Shown here: positions 1 through 9,535 of the stretch, one piece after another
Numbering within the stretch: position 1 is the stretch's first letter
Layout: every line of letters begins with the position of its first letter
NCBI GenBank assembly: GCA_947482115.1
Contig: CANKII010000003.1
Location: 124,001-188,000 of the forward strand
Direction of reading: 5' to 3'
Length of the DNA: 64,000 nucleotides
From: Fibrobacterota bacterium
Lineage (GTDB): Bacteria > Fibrobacterota > Fibrobacteria > UBA11236
Notes under the pieces: generated by a model
Seen by the model: only the letters and a program-made list of their open reading frames with translations
What the model was told of the DNA's origin: nothing
Database searches by the model: none
Program-made: the position numbers and the translations under genes

Positions 1-666
1 TCGGTGGCGCGATCGATTGGAACGGATCCGCAAAAAATCATGCGCGCCTACAACAATGAAATGGGCGCCGCTTTCGCCGAACCTTCGGTGGCTCCGTACA
101 AGGATGTTTCCGAAGTGCAGGGACTTGCGCATCGGAAACTTTTCTTCGCCCTGCTCGCCGTGCTTTTGCTCGGTTTGCTTTTCATTCTCGGCAAGGTCAA
201 TTCCTCCTCCGAAAAGAAAGCCGCCGCCGCAGAGCCCGCTCACACGGATACGGTAGCAGTGGCGATTCCTCCGCCCTCGGATAGCGTACCTGAAAGCAGC
301 GCCCTTCGCCCCGATTCCCTGAAGACGGATTCCGGCAAGGTCGCCACAAAAGATACGGTTGCTGCAAATGCAAAACCGGTCGTCAAAGACACGGTCGCAC
401 CCGCCGCTGTCAAAAATGAAAAAACCTTCAGCCGGGTTACCATCAAATGCATTGCGGACAGCACCCGTTTCCGTGTTTTCCGGATGCACAAAGCCACGGC
501 CTCGCAAACAATCTTCTCGGGCCAGCAAATGGAATTCATGCATAACGACACCATCACCGTGGTGCTTTACAGCAAGCGCAATGCGGAAATCTCCTACGGC
601 GACACGACCGTGACTCCCAAAGAACGCCGCTTCAAGGTTTACGGAAAAACCATCATCTATTTCTAA
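1..666 (+). CDS. RodZ-like protein, C-terminal part (5' end outside window)
   Basis: Frame open from window start; 'IGTDPQKIMRAYNNEM' resembles the end of an HTH region, followed by a single TM segment (LFFALLAVLLLGLLFILG), an Ala/Pro/Asp-rich linker and a beta-rich C-terminal domain ending FYGKTIIYF-like. Confidence 0.5.
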   Translation, partial: SVARSIGTDPQKIMRAYNNEMGAAFAEPSVAPYKDVSEVQGLAHRKLFFALLAVLLLGLLFILGKVNSSSEKKAAAAEPAHTDTVAVAIPPPSDSVPESSALRPDSLKTDSGKVATKDTVAANAKPVVKDTVAPAAVKNEKTFSRVTIKCIADSTRFRVFRMHKATASQTIFSGQQMEFMHNDTITVVLYSKRNAEISYGDTTVTPKERRFKVYGKTIIYF

Positions 667-1262
667 TGGACGGACTCATGCGCACAGCCTCCATCTCCCG
701 ACAAACCAAGGAAACCCGCATTGAATTGACGTTGGATCTGGATCGTCCTTCCGACGGGCCGATTCAAACCGGCTCGGGTTTTCTGGATCACATGCTGGAC
801 CTGCTCCGCAAGCACGGAGGCTTCGGCCTGAGCGTGGTGTGTCAGGGCGACATCCACATCGACATGCATCACAGCGCGGAGGACATCGCCATTTGTCTGG
901 GTCAGGCGTTGCATGAAGCTTTGGGTGGCAAAGAAGGCATTGAGCGCTACGGATTCTATTACGTGACCATGGACGAAGCCCTGGCCCGCTGCTGTCTGGA
1001 TCTCTCCGGTCGCATGTCGTTTGTGTGGAACGCGGCGGTGCCTGCGGCGAGCATCGGCAATCTGGACATGGAATTGATCCCGCATTTCTTCCGCAGCGTG
1101 GCGGAGAATGCGAAGATGAATTTGCATTTGGATCTGTTGCGCGGGACGAACAGTCACCACTGCGTGGAGGCTTTGTTCAAGGCATTCGCGCGGGCTTTGT
1201 CGATGGCCGTGTCGCCGTCGCGGAGGGTCGGCGGCGTGCCGTCGACGAAGGGGATGTTGTAA
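666..1262 (+). CDS. hisB: Imidazoleglycerol-phosphate dehydratase
   Basis: IGPD motifs: TGSGFLDHMLDLLRKHGGF, DIHIDMHHSAEDIAICLGQAL, GTNSHHCVEALFKAFARAL. Confidence 0.95.
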   Translation: MDGLMRTASISRQTKETRIELTLDLDRPSDGPIQTGSGFLDHMLDLLRKHGGFGLSVVCQGDIHIDMHHSAEDIAICLGQALHEALGGKEGIERYGFYYVTMDEALARCCLDLSGRMSFVWNAAVPAASIGNLDMELIPHFFRSVAENAKMNLHLDLLRGTNSHHCVEALFKAFARALSMAVSPSRRVGGVPSTKGML

Positions 1263-1268
1263 TAATGG

Positions 1269-1289
1269 CTCACTTTATTAAAAAGTGAG
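1269..1289. terminator. Hairpin just after hisB stop (CTCACTTT-attaa-AAAGTGAG)
   Basis: Perfect 8-bp inverted repeat within 10 nt of the stop codon; no clear T-tract. Confidence 0.4.
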
Positions 1290-1306
1290 GGACAATAGGA
1301 AGAAAC

Positions 1307-1978
1307 ATGAACAACCTACTCATACTACCGGGTGGTGGTAACCCTGACACTCCTATTTATTCGCGCGTTTATTCAGTCATCTCCCGTGAAGCCAAGATGC
1401 GCGGCTACGATCAAGTATTCACTCACATTCGTTGGCCGGGCCATACTACCGCTGACAAATACGAGATCTCTCCATCGCTAACTCTACCTGCTGCCGTCAA
1501 TGCCACAAAGGATTGTATTGCTGCATTACCGCCGGCCCCATTTGTAATTTTAGCCCGCTCCTTTGGATGTGTTGTTGCTTTGAAACTAATACAACAAGCA
1601 AATCCCATTGACAGGTGCCCTTCCAAAATAATCTTATGGGGTCCTATACCCTATTGGATGATCTGGGAAACATGCGTAAGGGACTTTGATGCAACTCGAG
1701 ACAAATCAAAAACCAAGGGACTTAAAATTGATCATAGCTATTACGCTACGACAGAACCCGTAGAGTCACTTATCCAAAAGATAGAGATACCAACAATCAT
1801 TGCTGCTGGAGAGGATGATCCTTATTGTAAACCGGCATATCTTGATTATCTTCGATCAATAGCAAAGAACAATCCTCATATTGAAATTAAAGAAAAAGTG
1901 CGAGGTGCACCACATGAAGTGACTGACGAAAATGGAGCCGATGTGGTACGTAATTATACGCAAACTTTATTTGACTAA
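1307..1978 (+). CDS. Alpha/beta hydrolase
   Basis: 223 aa; nucleophile elbow-like ARSFG, acid AGEDDPY, late His in GAPHEV. Confidence 0.7.
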   Translation: MNNLLILPGGGNPDTPIYSRVYSVISREAKMRGYDQVFTHIRWPGHTTADKYEISPSLTLPAAVNATKDCIAALPPAPFVILARSFGCVVALKLIQQANPIDRCPSKIILWGPIPYWMIWETCVRDFDATRDKSKTKGLKIDHSYYATTEPVESLIQKIEIPTIIAAGEDDPYCKPAYLDYLRSIAKNNPHIEIKEKVRGAPHEVTDENGADVVRNYTQTLFD

Positions 1979-2159
1979 AGCTCCATGAAGAAGCTTTGGG
2001 CGATTTCAACCAAAAAACTGTTTTCTTTAGGCCCTTTTACAAAAAATCCCATTATTGGGCTTTACTGTTAAATTCTTTCCCAGCCATACTTTAGATCAAA
2101 TAATATTCGATAACGGCCGTTACTGGAATTAATTTCTGATAAGTTCGAAGGAGAAGCCA

Positions 2160-3488
2160 ATGCTTGCACAAATCATCATCATTTGCGTGTTGGCCTCGCT
2201 ACCGATCGTAGCGTTTATCGGAAAACGAGGGCCACTGAAGGCAAGCCAATCTGTTGATTACTTCACGCTCGGCAACCGCAAGTTCAAATCTTTTCAAATT
2301 GCTGCTGGCATCAGTATGGCCTTCGTTGGAGGTGCCGCTACTCTAAACATGGCTTCTTTGGGGTATCAATATGGGTGGTCAGTAGCGGTCGACCCCTTAG
2401 CTGTCTTTGTTGCCCTAGTCATCGCTGTGGCTCTCGCCAAAAAAGTTCGCAATGGAAAAGGAATAACTATAACGGATGCTCTCTCAAGCTCCTCTCCTAC
2501 CTTGAGAGCTTTGCTCGGGATGACATCCCTAATTGTTTATCAACTTCTCACTGCCGCACAATTTGTAGCTGTCGGCAAACTGCTTGCGCCTTACTTTCCC
2601 AACATTCCAGTTGTTGTTATAATAGTGATACCTGCACTTGTTGTATTTCTGTATACCTATCTTCGCGGGTTCAATGCAGTTACTAGTACGGATGTTCTAC
2701 AGCTAATCATTATGTTAGTTCTGTATGCGATTCCTTGCATCTGGATCTTCTCAACAAAATCCTCCACCTCAACTGTCTCACCTATAACGGAAGCTCCAAT
2801 TGCTCCGTTTAGTTTGCTTATCTATCTCGCGCTTCCTCTCTTGTTCGTTCCCGTTTCACACGACACGAACATTCGCGTAAAGGCCGCAGCATCCTTATTC
2901 CATGCCCGTTCCGGACTAATAATTGGTGGCCTCCAATATGTGTTATTTCTCGCTGTTTCGATTGGAGTAGGCGTGTTCATGCGTCATACCGGACAAGCAG
3001 TTGATGTGTCTGAAAAAGTCCTTCCGCTTTTCTTCCAGACTCAGCTTGGCAGATTCAGCATACTCGGAACAGTTTCAGTACTTGCTGCAATAGTATCCAC
3101 ACTCGATTCATTCGCATTCGACACAATCGTATCAGCAAGTAATGATGTGTTAGGTCCTGCAAGGGCAAAAGGTTTTCTTTCGGATAGGAAGACCCTCGCA
3201 ATCGCCACTTTTGCCATCTTAAGTGCCGCTTTACTGATTGCCTTGGCGTTCCAACAGATATTGGGTCTGATTCTTGCTGCTTTGTTGCTCTACGTTTCAA
3301 TATTTATTCCCGTAGCTATTGGGCGATTGATCCGCGTCTCCGACTCACAACTCGTTTTAACAACATCAGTTACTGGTGTCATCATAGTCGGTTGTAAAAT
3401 AGCGGCCTATACCCCACCGTTGGAGCCAATTGCTTTTTTAGCGTTTCACCTGATCCTGATATTGACGATAAGGGCAGTGCGAAAATGA
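2160..3488 (+). CDS. SSS-family (sodium:solute symporter-like) membrane transporter
   Basis: 442 aa multi-TM; N-terminal 'SVDYFTLGNRKFKSFQIAAGISMAFVGGAA' typical of SSS proteins; RBS gaaggag upstream. Confidence 0.7.
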   Translation: MLAQIIIICVLASLPIVAFIGKRGPLKASQSVDYFTLGNRKFKSFQIAAGISMAFVGGAATLNMASLGYQYGWSVAVDPLAVFVALVIAVALAKKVRNGKGITITDALSSSSPTLRALLGMTSLIVYQLLTAAQFVAVGKLLAPYFPNIPVVVIIVIPALVVFLYTYLRGFNAVTSTDVLQLIIMLVLYAIPCIWIFSTKSSTSTVSPITEAPIAPFSLLIYLALPLLFVPVSHDTNIRVKAAASLFHARSGLIIGGLQYVLFLAVSIGVGVFMRHTGQAVDVSEKVLPLFFQTQLGRFSILGTVSVLAAIVSTLDSFAFDTIVSASNDVLGPARAKGFLSDRKTLAIATFAILSAALLIALAFQQILGLILAALLLYVSIFIPVAIGRLIRVSDSQLVLTTSVTGVIIVGCKIAAYTPPLEPIAFLAFHLILILTIRAVRK

Positions 3489-4897
3489 AAATCTTCGTCG
3501 GAAGTTCAACAAAGAAAAAACCTGTTGCTGAAAAAATAGCATCTGCACTAGAGGCAGCTGATTTTCAGGTATTCCGTTGGTGGAACGTATTCCAAGGGGG
3601 TGACTACACTCTTGATCGCCTCATACAACTGAGTGATGCATGTGACGGCTCGGTTTTTATTTTTGGCGCTGACGATATAAATATAAAAATAAATGAACAA
3701 GGTGAAAAAAAAGTTGTCGAAACACAAGATAATGTCTTACTTGAATACGGTCTGTTCGTAGGGAAAACGAGTACTAAAAAAACTCTATTTGTTCGAGAAA
3801 AAGATGTGAAAATCCCGAGTGACTTAAATGGCATTACATATATCAATCAGAAAAACTATATTCCTAAAATCGTCCAAGCATTGAAAGATGCTCTCGGAAA
3901 TGCCCCACCTTCACAACTTGCGAGCCGAGTCGTAATTCACGCAAGCCGAAACCTGCTTGATAAAGTTAGGAAAGAAACACCTGTTCCTTTGAATTGGTAT
4001 TCTCGGTCACTTTATATTGGATCTAGAGGAGCAAACGCATGGGCAGCGGTTGAAGAAGACCAGAATTATTCTGGACGTCAGGATTTTGATGCCGTTCGAG
4101 CTCTTATCGAAAAACTTGTGAAGGATGCCGAACTAAAACCGACCGATTGCATTGTTTCATTCGGGCCGGGACTCGGTCTTCTCGATAAAGAGGTCCTGCC
4201 CATATTGAGTGGCGGCGGAATGGTTGAATATATTGCCGTTGATATCAACGACTACTTGGCCGTTCATGCAGCTGACTTTCTCGATCGAGCTTCAAAACAG
4301 ACCCAAGCGCCATTCTGTATCGTCGCCGATTTTGAAAATGATATGAGTGTCATCACGGATATAGTCCATGAACGTACAGGCCCCGGTCGGGTTTTTATGA
4401 TGCTGGGAGGCACGTTTGGAAATCTTGAAAGAGGCGAAGATGGCTTTTTGAACGGCCTACATGCTTGCATGCATCCTGATGATGTAGCGATTCTTGATGT
4501 TTTCACATATGTGGATAACTACACTGTACAACGGGACAGCTATCACAATCTCAACGGAATCGCTGATAGTATTAAACATTTTTTGGCAGTTGGTGTAGAG
4601 CGTCGCTTTCGCACACCTATCGAAGAGGTTATGAAATCTATCACGAGTCATGTTAAATTCGAAACTAAGCGTACAAGCCAGATCGAAAATACTCGGGAAT
4701 TTTCTTTTCGCTGTATGAGGGGGGGGCTCCCATTGATTTATGTCAGGCGCTATGATTTCGAGTCGTTTAAGAAGCATCTAGAAGACCGTCGCTTCGATGT
4801 AATCGGGTCAGGTACTGTTGGCGATTCAAACAGGCTAGTACGCCGGTCCGTATTTTTTCTAAAGAAACGTCAGAGCTCTAAAAAGAAGAAGCCTTAG
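3485..4897 (+). CDS. Fusion protein: N-terminal TIR-like (CAP12/Pycsar-effector type) domain + C-terminal EgtD-like (Methyltransf_33) SAM methyltransferase
   Basis: N-term KIFVGSSTKKKPVAEKIASALE...DNVLLEYGLFVGKTSTKKTLFVREKDVKIPSDLNGITYI matches the TIR-like pattern (N-V-x-x-E-x-G-x-F-x-G-K ... PSDL-x-G); C-term VSFGPGLGLLDKEVLP...YIAVDIN...FMMLGGTFGNLERGE matches EgtD-like methyltransferase motifs; ATGA overlap with upstream gene. Confidence 0.75.
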   Translation: MKIFVGSSTKKKPVAEKIASALEAADFQVFRWWNVFQGGDYTLDRLIQLSDACDGSVFIFGADDINIKINEQGEKKVVETQDNVLLEYGLFVGKTSTKKTLFVREKDVKIPSDLNGITYINQKNYIPKIVQALKDALGNAPPSQLASRVVIHASRNLLDKVRKETPVPLNWYSRSLYIGSRGANAWAAVEEDQNYSGRQDFDAVRALIEKLVKDAELKPTDCIVSFGPGLGLLDKEVLPILSGGGMVEYIAVDINDYLAVHAADFLDRASKQTQAPFCIVADFENDMSVITDIVHERTGPGRVFMMLGGTFGNLERGEDGFLNGLHACMHPDDVAILDVFTYVDNYTVQRDSYHNLNGIADSIKHFLAVGVERRFRTPIEEVMKSITSHVKFETKRTSQIENTREFSFRCMRGGLPLIYVRRYDFESFKKHLEDRRFDVIGSGTVGDSNRLVRRSVFFLKKRQSSKKKKP

Positions 4898-4928
4898 CGA
4901 ACAAATGATTCGCTCCCCTACCTAAACC

Positions 4929-5297
4929 ATGCTTGATCTTTTCCTCCTCATCCTCATCCTCTTCCTCTATTCCGTCTATCAGATCAATCAGCGGGTGCAG
5001 GCGAACAAAACGACGAATCGGCTGTGCGAAGACCAACAACGCGGACCAAAACCCGGCCATCGCGAAGCAACATCATCCGTCATCCGGAACGACGAACAAC
5101 ATTACGCCCGTGTATTGGGTCTTCACGGCCCCACAACCCCGGACGACATCAAAAAGAAATACCGTGAACTGGTCGCGCAATATCATCCGGACAAGGTCAG
5201 CCATCTCGGGGAAAAACTTCAAACGGTGGCTGAAGAAGAGATGAAAAATCTCAACGAAGCCTATGGTTTCTTCAAAAAGAAGTACACTATCACCTGA
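4929..5297 (+). CDS. Membrane-anchored J-domain protein
   Basis: N-terminal TM segment (LDLFLLILILFLYSVY) then J-domain HYARVLGLHGPTTPDDIKKKYRELVAQYHPDKVSHL with HPD motif. Confidence 0.85.
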   Translation: MLDLFLLILILFLYSVYQINQRVQANKTTNRLCEDQQRGPKPGHREATSSVIRNDEQHYARVLGLHGPTTPDDIKKKYRELVAQYHPDKVSHLGEKLQTVAEEEMKNLNEAYGFFKKKYTIT

Positions 5298-5315
5298 CAC
5301 CACCGGAGGCCCAAA

Positions 5316-6140
5316 ATGAGCGACCACAGTTCCGACAAGGCTTTTGCGGGATCCATCCCCGCGCTTTACCAAACCCATCTCGTTCCAATGATCTTCCAAC
5401 CCTATGCCGACGATCTCGCCGCACGACTGGCTGCGAGATTAAAACCCGGAGCCCAGATACTTGAGATTGCCGCAGGCACTGGCGTCGTCACTCGCGCGAT
5501 GGCGTCCGCGCTGCCCAGCACCATCTCCATCGTCGCAACCGATCTCAATCAGGACATGCTGAATCAAGCCTCCACACACGGCACCAGTCGTCCCGTTGTC
5601 TGGCGTCAGGCGGATGCGATGGCGCTTCCGTTTGACGCTGGAACATTCGATGCAGTCGTCTGCCAGTTCGGAGTCATGTTCTTCCCCGATAAAGCCGCCG
5701 CGTATGCGGAAGTCCGCCGCGTACTCAAGCCGGGTGGTGTTTTCATGTTCAACGTATGGGACCGCACCGAAGACAATGACTTCGCGGATATCGCCACAAA
5801 GACTGTGGAAAAAGTTTTCCCTGAAAATCCTCCCGGTTTTCTGAAACGTACGCCGTATGCCTATTTCGATCCGGCCAAGATTAAATTGGATTTGTCGAAC
5901 GGTGGATTCACCGCAGTGCCGGAGATCATAACGCTGACGGCTCGCGGACGCGCGGAATCTGCCCAAAGCGCCGCCGTGGGTTATTGTCAGGCGACGCCAA
6001 TGCGCAAGGAAATCGAGGATCGAAAAACACCTTCGCTCGAGGAAGTGACGGGCATCATGGCGGAAGCGGTTGTGCAACGGTTCGGACACGGTTCCGTGGA
6101 CAGCAAGATCCAGGCGGTAGTGGTCATCGTCGAAGTTTGA
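5316..6140 (+). CDS. Class I SAM-dependent methyltransferase
   Basis: ILEIAAGTGVVTRAMA motif I; VVCQFGVMFFPDKAAAYAEVRRVLKPGGVFMFNVWD. Confidence 0.85.
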   Translation: MSDHSSDKAFAGSIPALYQTHLVPMIFQPYADDLAARLAARLKPGAQILEIAAGTGVVTRAMASALPSTISIVATDLNQDMLNQASTHGTSRPVVWRQADAMALPFDAGTFDAVVCQFGVMFFPDKAAAYAEVRRVLKPGGVFMFNVWDRTEDNDFADIATKTVEKVFPENPPGFLKRTPYAYFDPAKIKLDLSNGGFTAVPEIITLTARGRAESAQSAAVGYCQATPMRKEIEDRKTPSLEEVTGIMAEAVVQRFGHGSVDSKIQAVVVIVEV

Positions 6141-6150
6141 GACGAAACCC

Positions 6151-7653
6151 ATGAATCCTTTGCGACGGACTCCGCTTGTTGTCCCGATTCTTATCGCATC
6201 CGTCTTTTTCCTGATCCCAGTCCTTTTCTCCCTGGCTCTCCGATCCCAATCCACGCTCTTTGAACTGCCTCTCACCGAGGACGGTTATTATCTGCTGTCC
6301 GTCTCCCGCAATATCGCGATGGGCCACGGCATCACCATTGACGGACATCAATGGACGAATGGATTTCAACCGCTTTTCGCTTTTCTTCTCGTGCCCATTT
6401 ACGCTGTCCTTTCGGGAGATCGATATGCCAGCCTGCATGGAGTCCTTGCCCTTCACGTCTTAATTCACATAGCCACGGCCTTTGTCCTCGGATCCATCGT
6501 CAAAACGGCCCTGCGTTCCCGTGGTAATGAGCAAGGTGTGCTTGGTTATTGGTTGACCGTATTCTTGTGGCTTGCAAGCCGGTATGTATTGACCAACAGC
6601 TATAACGGACTCGAAACAGGTTGCGTTCTGTTTTTTTACGCGATAGTCTGGAGGCTATACCAGCTCAACTGGCTCGACGGATGGAAACTCTTCGTGTTCG
6701 GAGTTATGCTCGGACTGCTCGTCTTGGCACGAATTGACGCCGCCATTTTTGTGGCGATTCTTTCCATCTCCGAATTGTTCCGGCAAAACACTTCTCCACC
6801 CTTGAAGCTGAAACGGGCCGCGGCCATGGCATCCCTTTCGTTTGCCGTTTCATCGCCGTGGTGGTTCTACAACCTTCTGTCCTTTGGTTCCCTGATGCCT
6901 TCGAGCGGAACGGCACAATCCGCACATTTCTCACTCTTCCGTGTTGTGCCCATGGCGCAAAGCCTGCTTCAGGTTTGGACTCCATACTTGCAATTGCGAT
7001 GGATTGAGGGCGTACCGCAAATGCTGGTGCAGGGATGCCTAGTGTTAATCCTTGTGCTGTTGTTCAGAAAAAACGCGTTTGCAGAAATGGAACACAGTGC
7101 GACATTACGGATGGGAGGCATTCTGCTTTTATCCACATTTGTCCTCACCCTTTATTATCTGTTCTTTTTCGGAGCCGCGCATTTTTACGGTCGTTATCTA
7201 TCCCCCTATATGCTGTTGGCTATTCCACTGGCGGTCGTTGCACTGGCCGGTCAGCGTTTTCATTCCCGCTGGTATTACGCCATAATCGTACCTGTGGGGA
7301 TTTTCGGATTGGTCTCAATCATCGGCTGGGATTTTCAGGTTTGGGTTCGAAAAAGTCCGTTTCCGGATCAAGTACAACTTGTTCAGACCAACGTACCCGT
7401 TTCGGAAGAAGTCAGTGCGGGTCAATCCGGCACACTGGGATACTTTCGCGATCACGTGGTCAACCTGGACGGCAAAGTCAATGTGGAAGCTTTGCATTAT
7501 CTGAACAATTCACTGGAATATCTCAGGCGTCGTGACATCCACTGGTATTGCGACTGGGAAAGCGGGTATCTCGGACTCCATCCCGTGGAAAACGGCTGGA
7601 CCGTGGTCGCGACACGCGGCCGCTTCTTGCTCTATCACCACAACAGCTATTAG
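6151..7653 (+). CDS. Multi-TM membrane protein, glycosyltransferase-39-like
   Basis: 500 aa; many TM segments; early acidic 'LPLTEDGYYLLSVSRNIAMGHG' as in GT-C-type proteins. Confidence 0.6.
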   Translation: MNPLRRTPLVVPILIASVFFLIPVLFSLALRSQSTLFELPLTEDGYYLLSVSRNIAMGHGITIDGHQWTNGFQPLFAFLLVPIYAVLSGDRYASLHGVLALHVLIHIATAFVLGSIVKTALRSRGNEQGVLGYWLTVFLWLASRYVLTNSYNGLETGCVLFFYAIVWRLYQLNWLDGWKLFVFGVMLGLLVLARIDAAIFVAILSISELFRQNTSPPLKLKRAAAMASLSFAVSSPWWFYNLLSFGSLMPSSGTAQSAHFSLFRVVPMAQSLLQVWTPYLQLRWIEGVPQMLVQGCLVLILVLLFRKNAFAEMEHSATLRMGGILLLSTFVLTLYYLFFFGAAHFYGRYLSPYMLLAIPLAVVALAGQRFHSRWYYAIIVPVGIFGLVSIIGWDFQVWVRKSPFPDQVQLVQTNVPVSEEVSAGQSGTLGYFRDHVVNLDGKVNVEALHYLNNSLEYLRRRDIHWYCDWESGYLGLHPVENGWTVVATRGRFLLYHHNSY

Positions 7654-8774
7654 CCCGCCATCACCTCGCGATACAACGCCTCGTATTGCGCCACTGCCAC
7701 TTCCGGTGGGAAGACGGTTTCGGCGCGCTTGCGCCCGGCTAGCCCCATGCGTTTACGCAGCTCAGCGGAGCGACCCAACTCGACCGCGTATTTCCCCATG
7801 CTTTCCACATCGCCCACGGGAGCAAGGAATCCGGTTTCACCGTGAACCACGACTTCGGGAACGCCGCCCGAATCGGATGCGATTACCGGCATCTCACAGG
7901 CCATCGCTTCCAACGGAGCCAGTCCGAAGCTTTCCACTTCGGACGGAAATAGAAACACATCACCGCAACCCATGAGGCTAGGCACATCGTGCTGATTACC
8001 GAGAAAGCGGACGCGATCCGCCACACCCAGTTGTTCCGCCAAATCACGCGCGGAACGGAGTGTCGGACCTTCGCCGATCATCACCAGCACGGCATCGACG
8101 GAATTTGCAGCGCGGGCAAAAACGTGAACCACATCCTCGACTCGTTTGATGGGCCTGAAGTTGGAAAGATGCATGTACACCACCTGACCCTCGGTTGCAA
8201 AGGCGGAGCGGTGGCAGTGTCCATCCAGATGTTTGAACAGGGACATGTCCGCAAAATTGTAGATGCGCCGGATTTTCTTTTCAGGATGAAAGACTTCCTC
8301 CGTCTTACGCTTGAGATAATCCGAAACAGCGGTCACAGCCGTGCTTTGCTCGATGCCGAAGCGGGTCAATTCAAAAAAACTTTTCTCCTGCCCCACCAAA
8401 GTGATATCGGTTCCATGCAAGGTGGTGACAATCGGAAGGCGTTTGGGCAACAGCATCTGTGCTGCGAGATAAGCGCTGATGGCATGGGGAATGGCGTAAT
8501 GAACATGCAGGACATCCAGCGATTCGGAAACGGCGACCTCGCGCATCTTCGCGGCCAGCGCCATGTTCATGGGCGCATGGTCGAACACAGGATAGGCATT
8601 CGCCTCCACCGTATGGAAACGGATGTTCTCATGGAATTCACCGCGAAGCCGATATGGCACACCGAGCGTAATGAAATGAACCGAGTGCCCGCGCAACGCC
8701 AGAAACTTTCCCAATTCTGAAGCGAGAACGCCACTGCCGCCCAAGGTCGGATGGCAGGTAATACCGATTCTCAT
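7650..8774 (-). CDS. bshA: N-acetyl-alpha-D-glucosaminyl L-malate synthase (bacillithiol biosynthesis)
   Basis: GT4 family; MRIGITCHPTLGGSGVLASELGK, DVLHVHYAIPHA, TTLHGTDITLVG; adjacent to bshB and bshC. Confidence 0.93.
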   Translation of the reverse strand: MRIGITCHPTLGGSGVLASELGKFLALRGHSVHFITLGVPYRLRGEFHENIRFHTVEANAYPVFDHAPMNMALAAKMREVAVSESLDVLHVHYAIPHAISAYLAAQMLLPKRLPIVTTLHGTDITLVGQEKSFFELTRFGIEQSTAVTAVSDYLKRKTEEVFHPEKKIRRIYNFADMSLFKHLDGHCHRSAFATEGQVVYMHLSNFRPIKRVEDVVHVFARAANSVDAVLVMIGEGPTLRSARDLAEQLGVADRVRFLGNQHDVPSLMGCGDVFLFPSEVESFGLAPLEAMACEMPVIASDSGGVPEVVVHGETGFLAPVGDVESMGKYAVELGRSAELRKRMGLAGRKRAETVFPPEVAVAQYEALYREVMAG

Positions 8775-9526
8775 TTTCGACTCCCTGAGGCCGGGAATCG
8801 TTCTCCGCCCAACATGGTTGGATCGCCGACTTCCGCAATCTCATCGCACCAAAACGCCTCTGCGTGTCGCCGCTTGATGCGCAAACCCCAGAAGCGAGCG
8901 CGAATTTCCAGCGCCTCCATAAACGAAGCTCCGGCCAAATCCGTGCGGCCTTTGAACAAACGCGACTTGGGATTGTGAAACTGGCTTTCATAACAATGCA
9001 GCAGGCGCATCTTGCTTTCCCAGCAAGGCGTGATGTCGACGCAAAAGGAGGGCGTCACCGAGGTATTGCCCACGGCATAAAAAATGCGTTTGGGCCGCCA
9101 CGGCTCCCCTTTGCAATCCAGCTTGCTCAGGCCGGCGCGAAAAGAGGCTTCTTTTACAATCAAAGCCGTTTGCTCGTGATCCGGATGTTCCTCGGAAAAA
9201 TGATGTGTGAATAAAATCCGCGGACGGTATTTGCGAATGATTTCAATCAGCTTCCATTGCGCTTCCAATGTATTCTGAACTTTGCCATCCGGTTCACCGA
9301 GCTGTTCGCGGGGTGTTTTCAAAGCCTTCGCGGCAGCGGCAGCTTCACGCACGCGTATCGCGGATGTGCCGCGCGTACCCATGCCGCCATCGGTCATATC
9401 TACGAGTACACCCTTGCGGCCCAGGGCGTTCAAACGCAGCAAGGTTCCGCCCGCAAAAATTTCAATGTCATCGGGATGCGCCCCAATGGCCATGTAATCC
9501 ACACCCGCTTCTGACTTGCTACCCAT
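8771..9526 (-). CDS. bshB1: Bacillithiol biosynthesis deacetylase (LmbE/PIG-L family)
   Basis: IGAHPDDIEIFAGGTL, DMTDGGMGTRGT, HHFSEEHPDHEQT; 4-bp overlap with bshA. Confidence 0.93.
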   Translation of the reverse strand: MGSKSEAGVDYMAIGAHPDDIEIFAGGTLLRLNALGRKGVLVDMTDGGMGTRGTSAIRVREAAAAAKALKTPREQLGEPDGKVQNTLEAQWKLIEIIRKYRPRILFTHHFSEEHPDHEQTALIVKEASFRAGLSKLDCKGEPWRPKRIFYAVGNTSVTPSFCVDITPCWESKMRLLHCYESQFHNPKSRLFKGRTDLAGASFMEALEIRARFWGLRIKRRHAEAFWCDEIAEVGDPTMLGGERFPASGSRK

Positions 9527-9535
9527 TGGCCCCTC

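Noticed and set aside
663-1160. 165-aa antisense ORF over hisB
   Set aside because: Complete overlap with a confident housekeeping gene; typical antisense open frame in GC-rich DNA.
1263-4928. A hisB-tail duplication analogous to the fumarase and clpB cases at the TIR block
   Set aside because: I looked for a copy of the hisB 3' end or the J-protein 5' end at the opposite border and saw none.
5439-6275. 278-aa antisense ORF over the methyltransferase gene
   Set aside because: Arg/His/Gly-rich antisense translation with no family features; the plus-strand methyltransferase has clear motifs.
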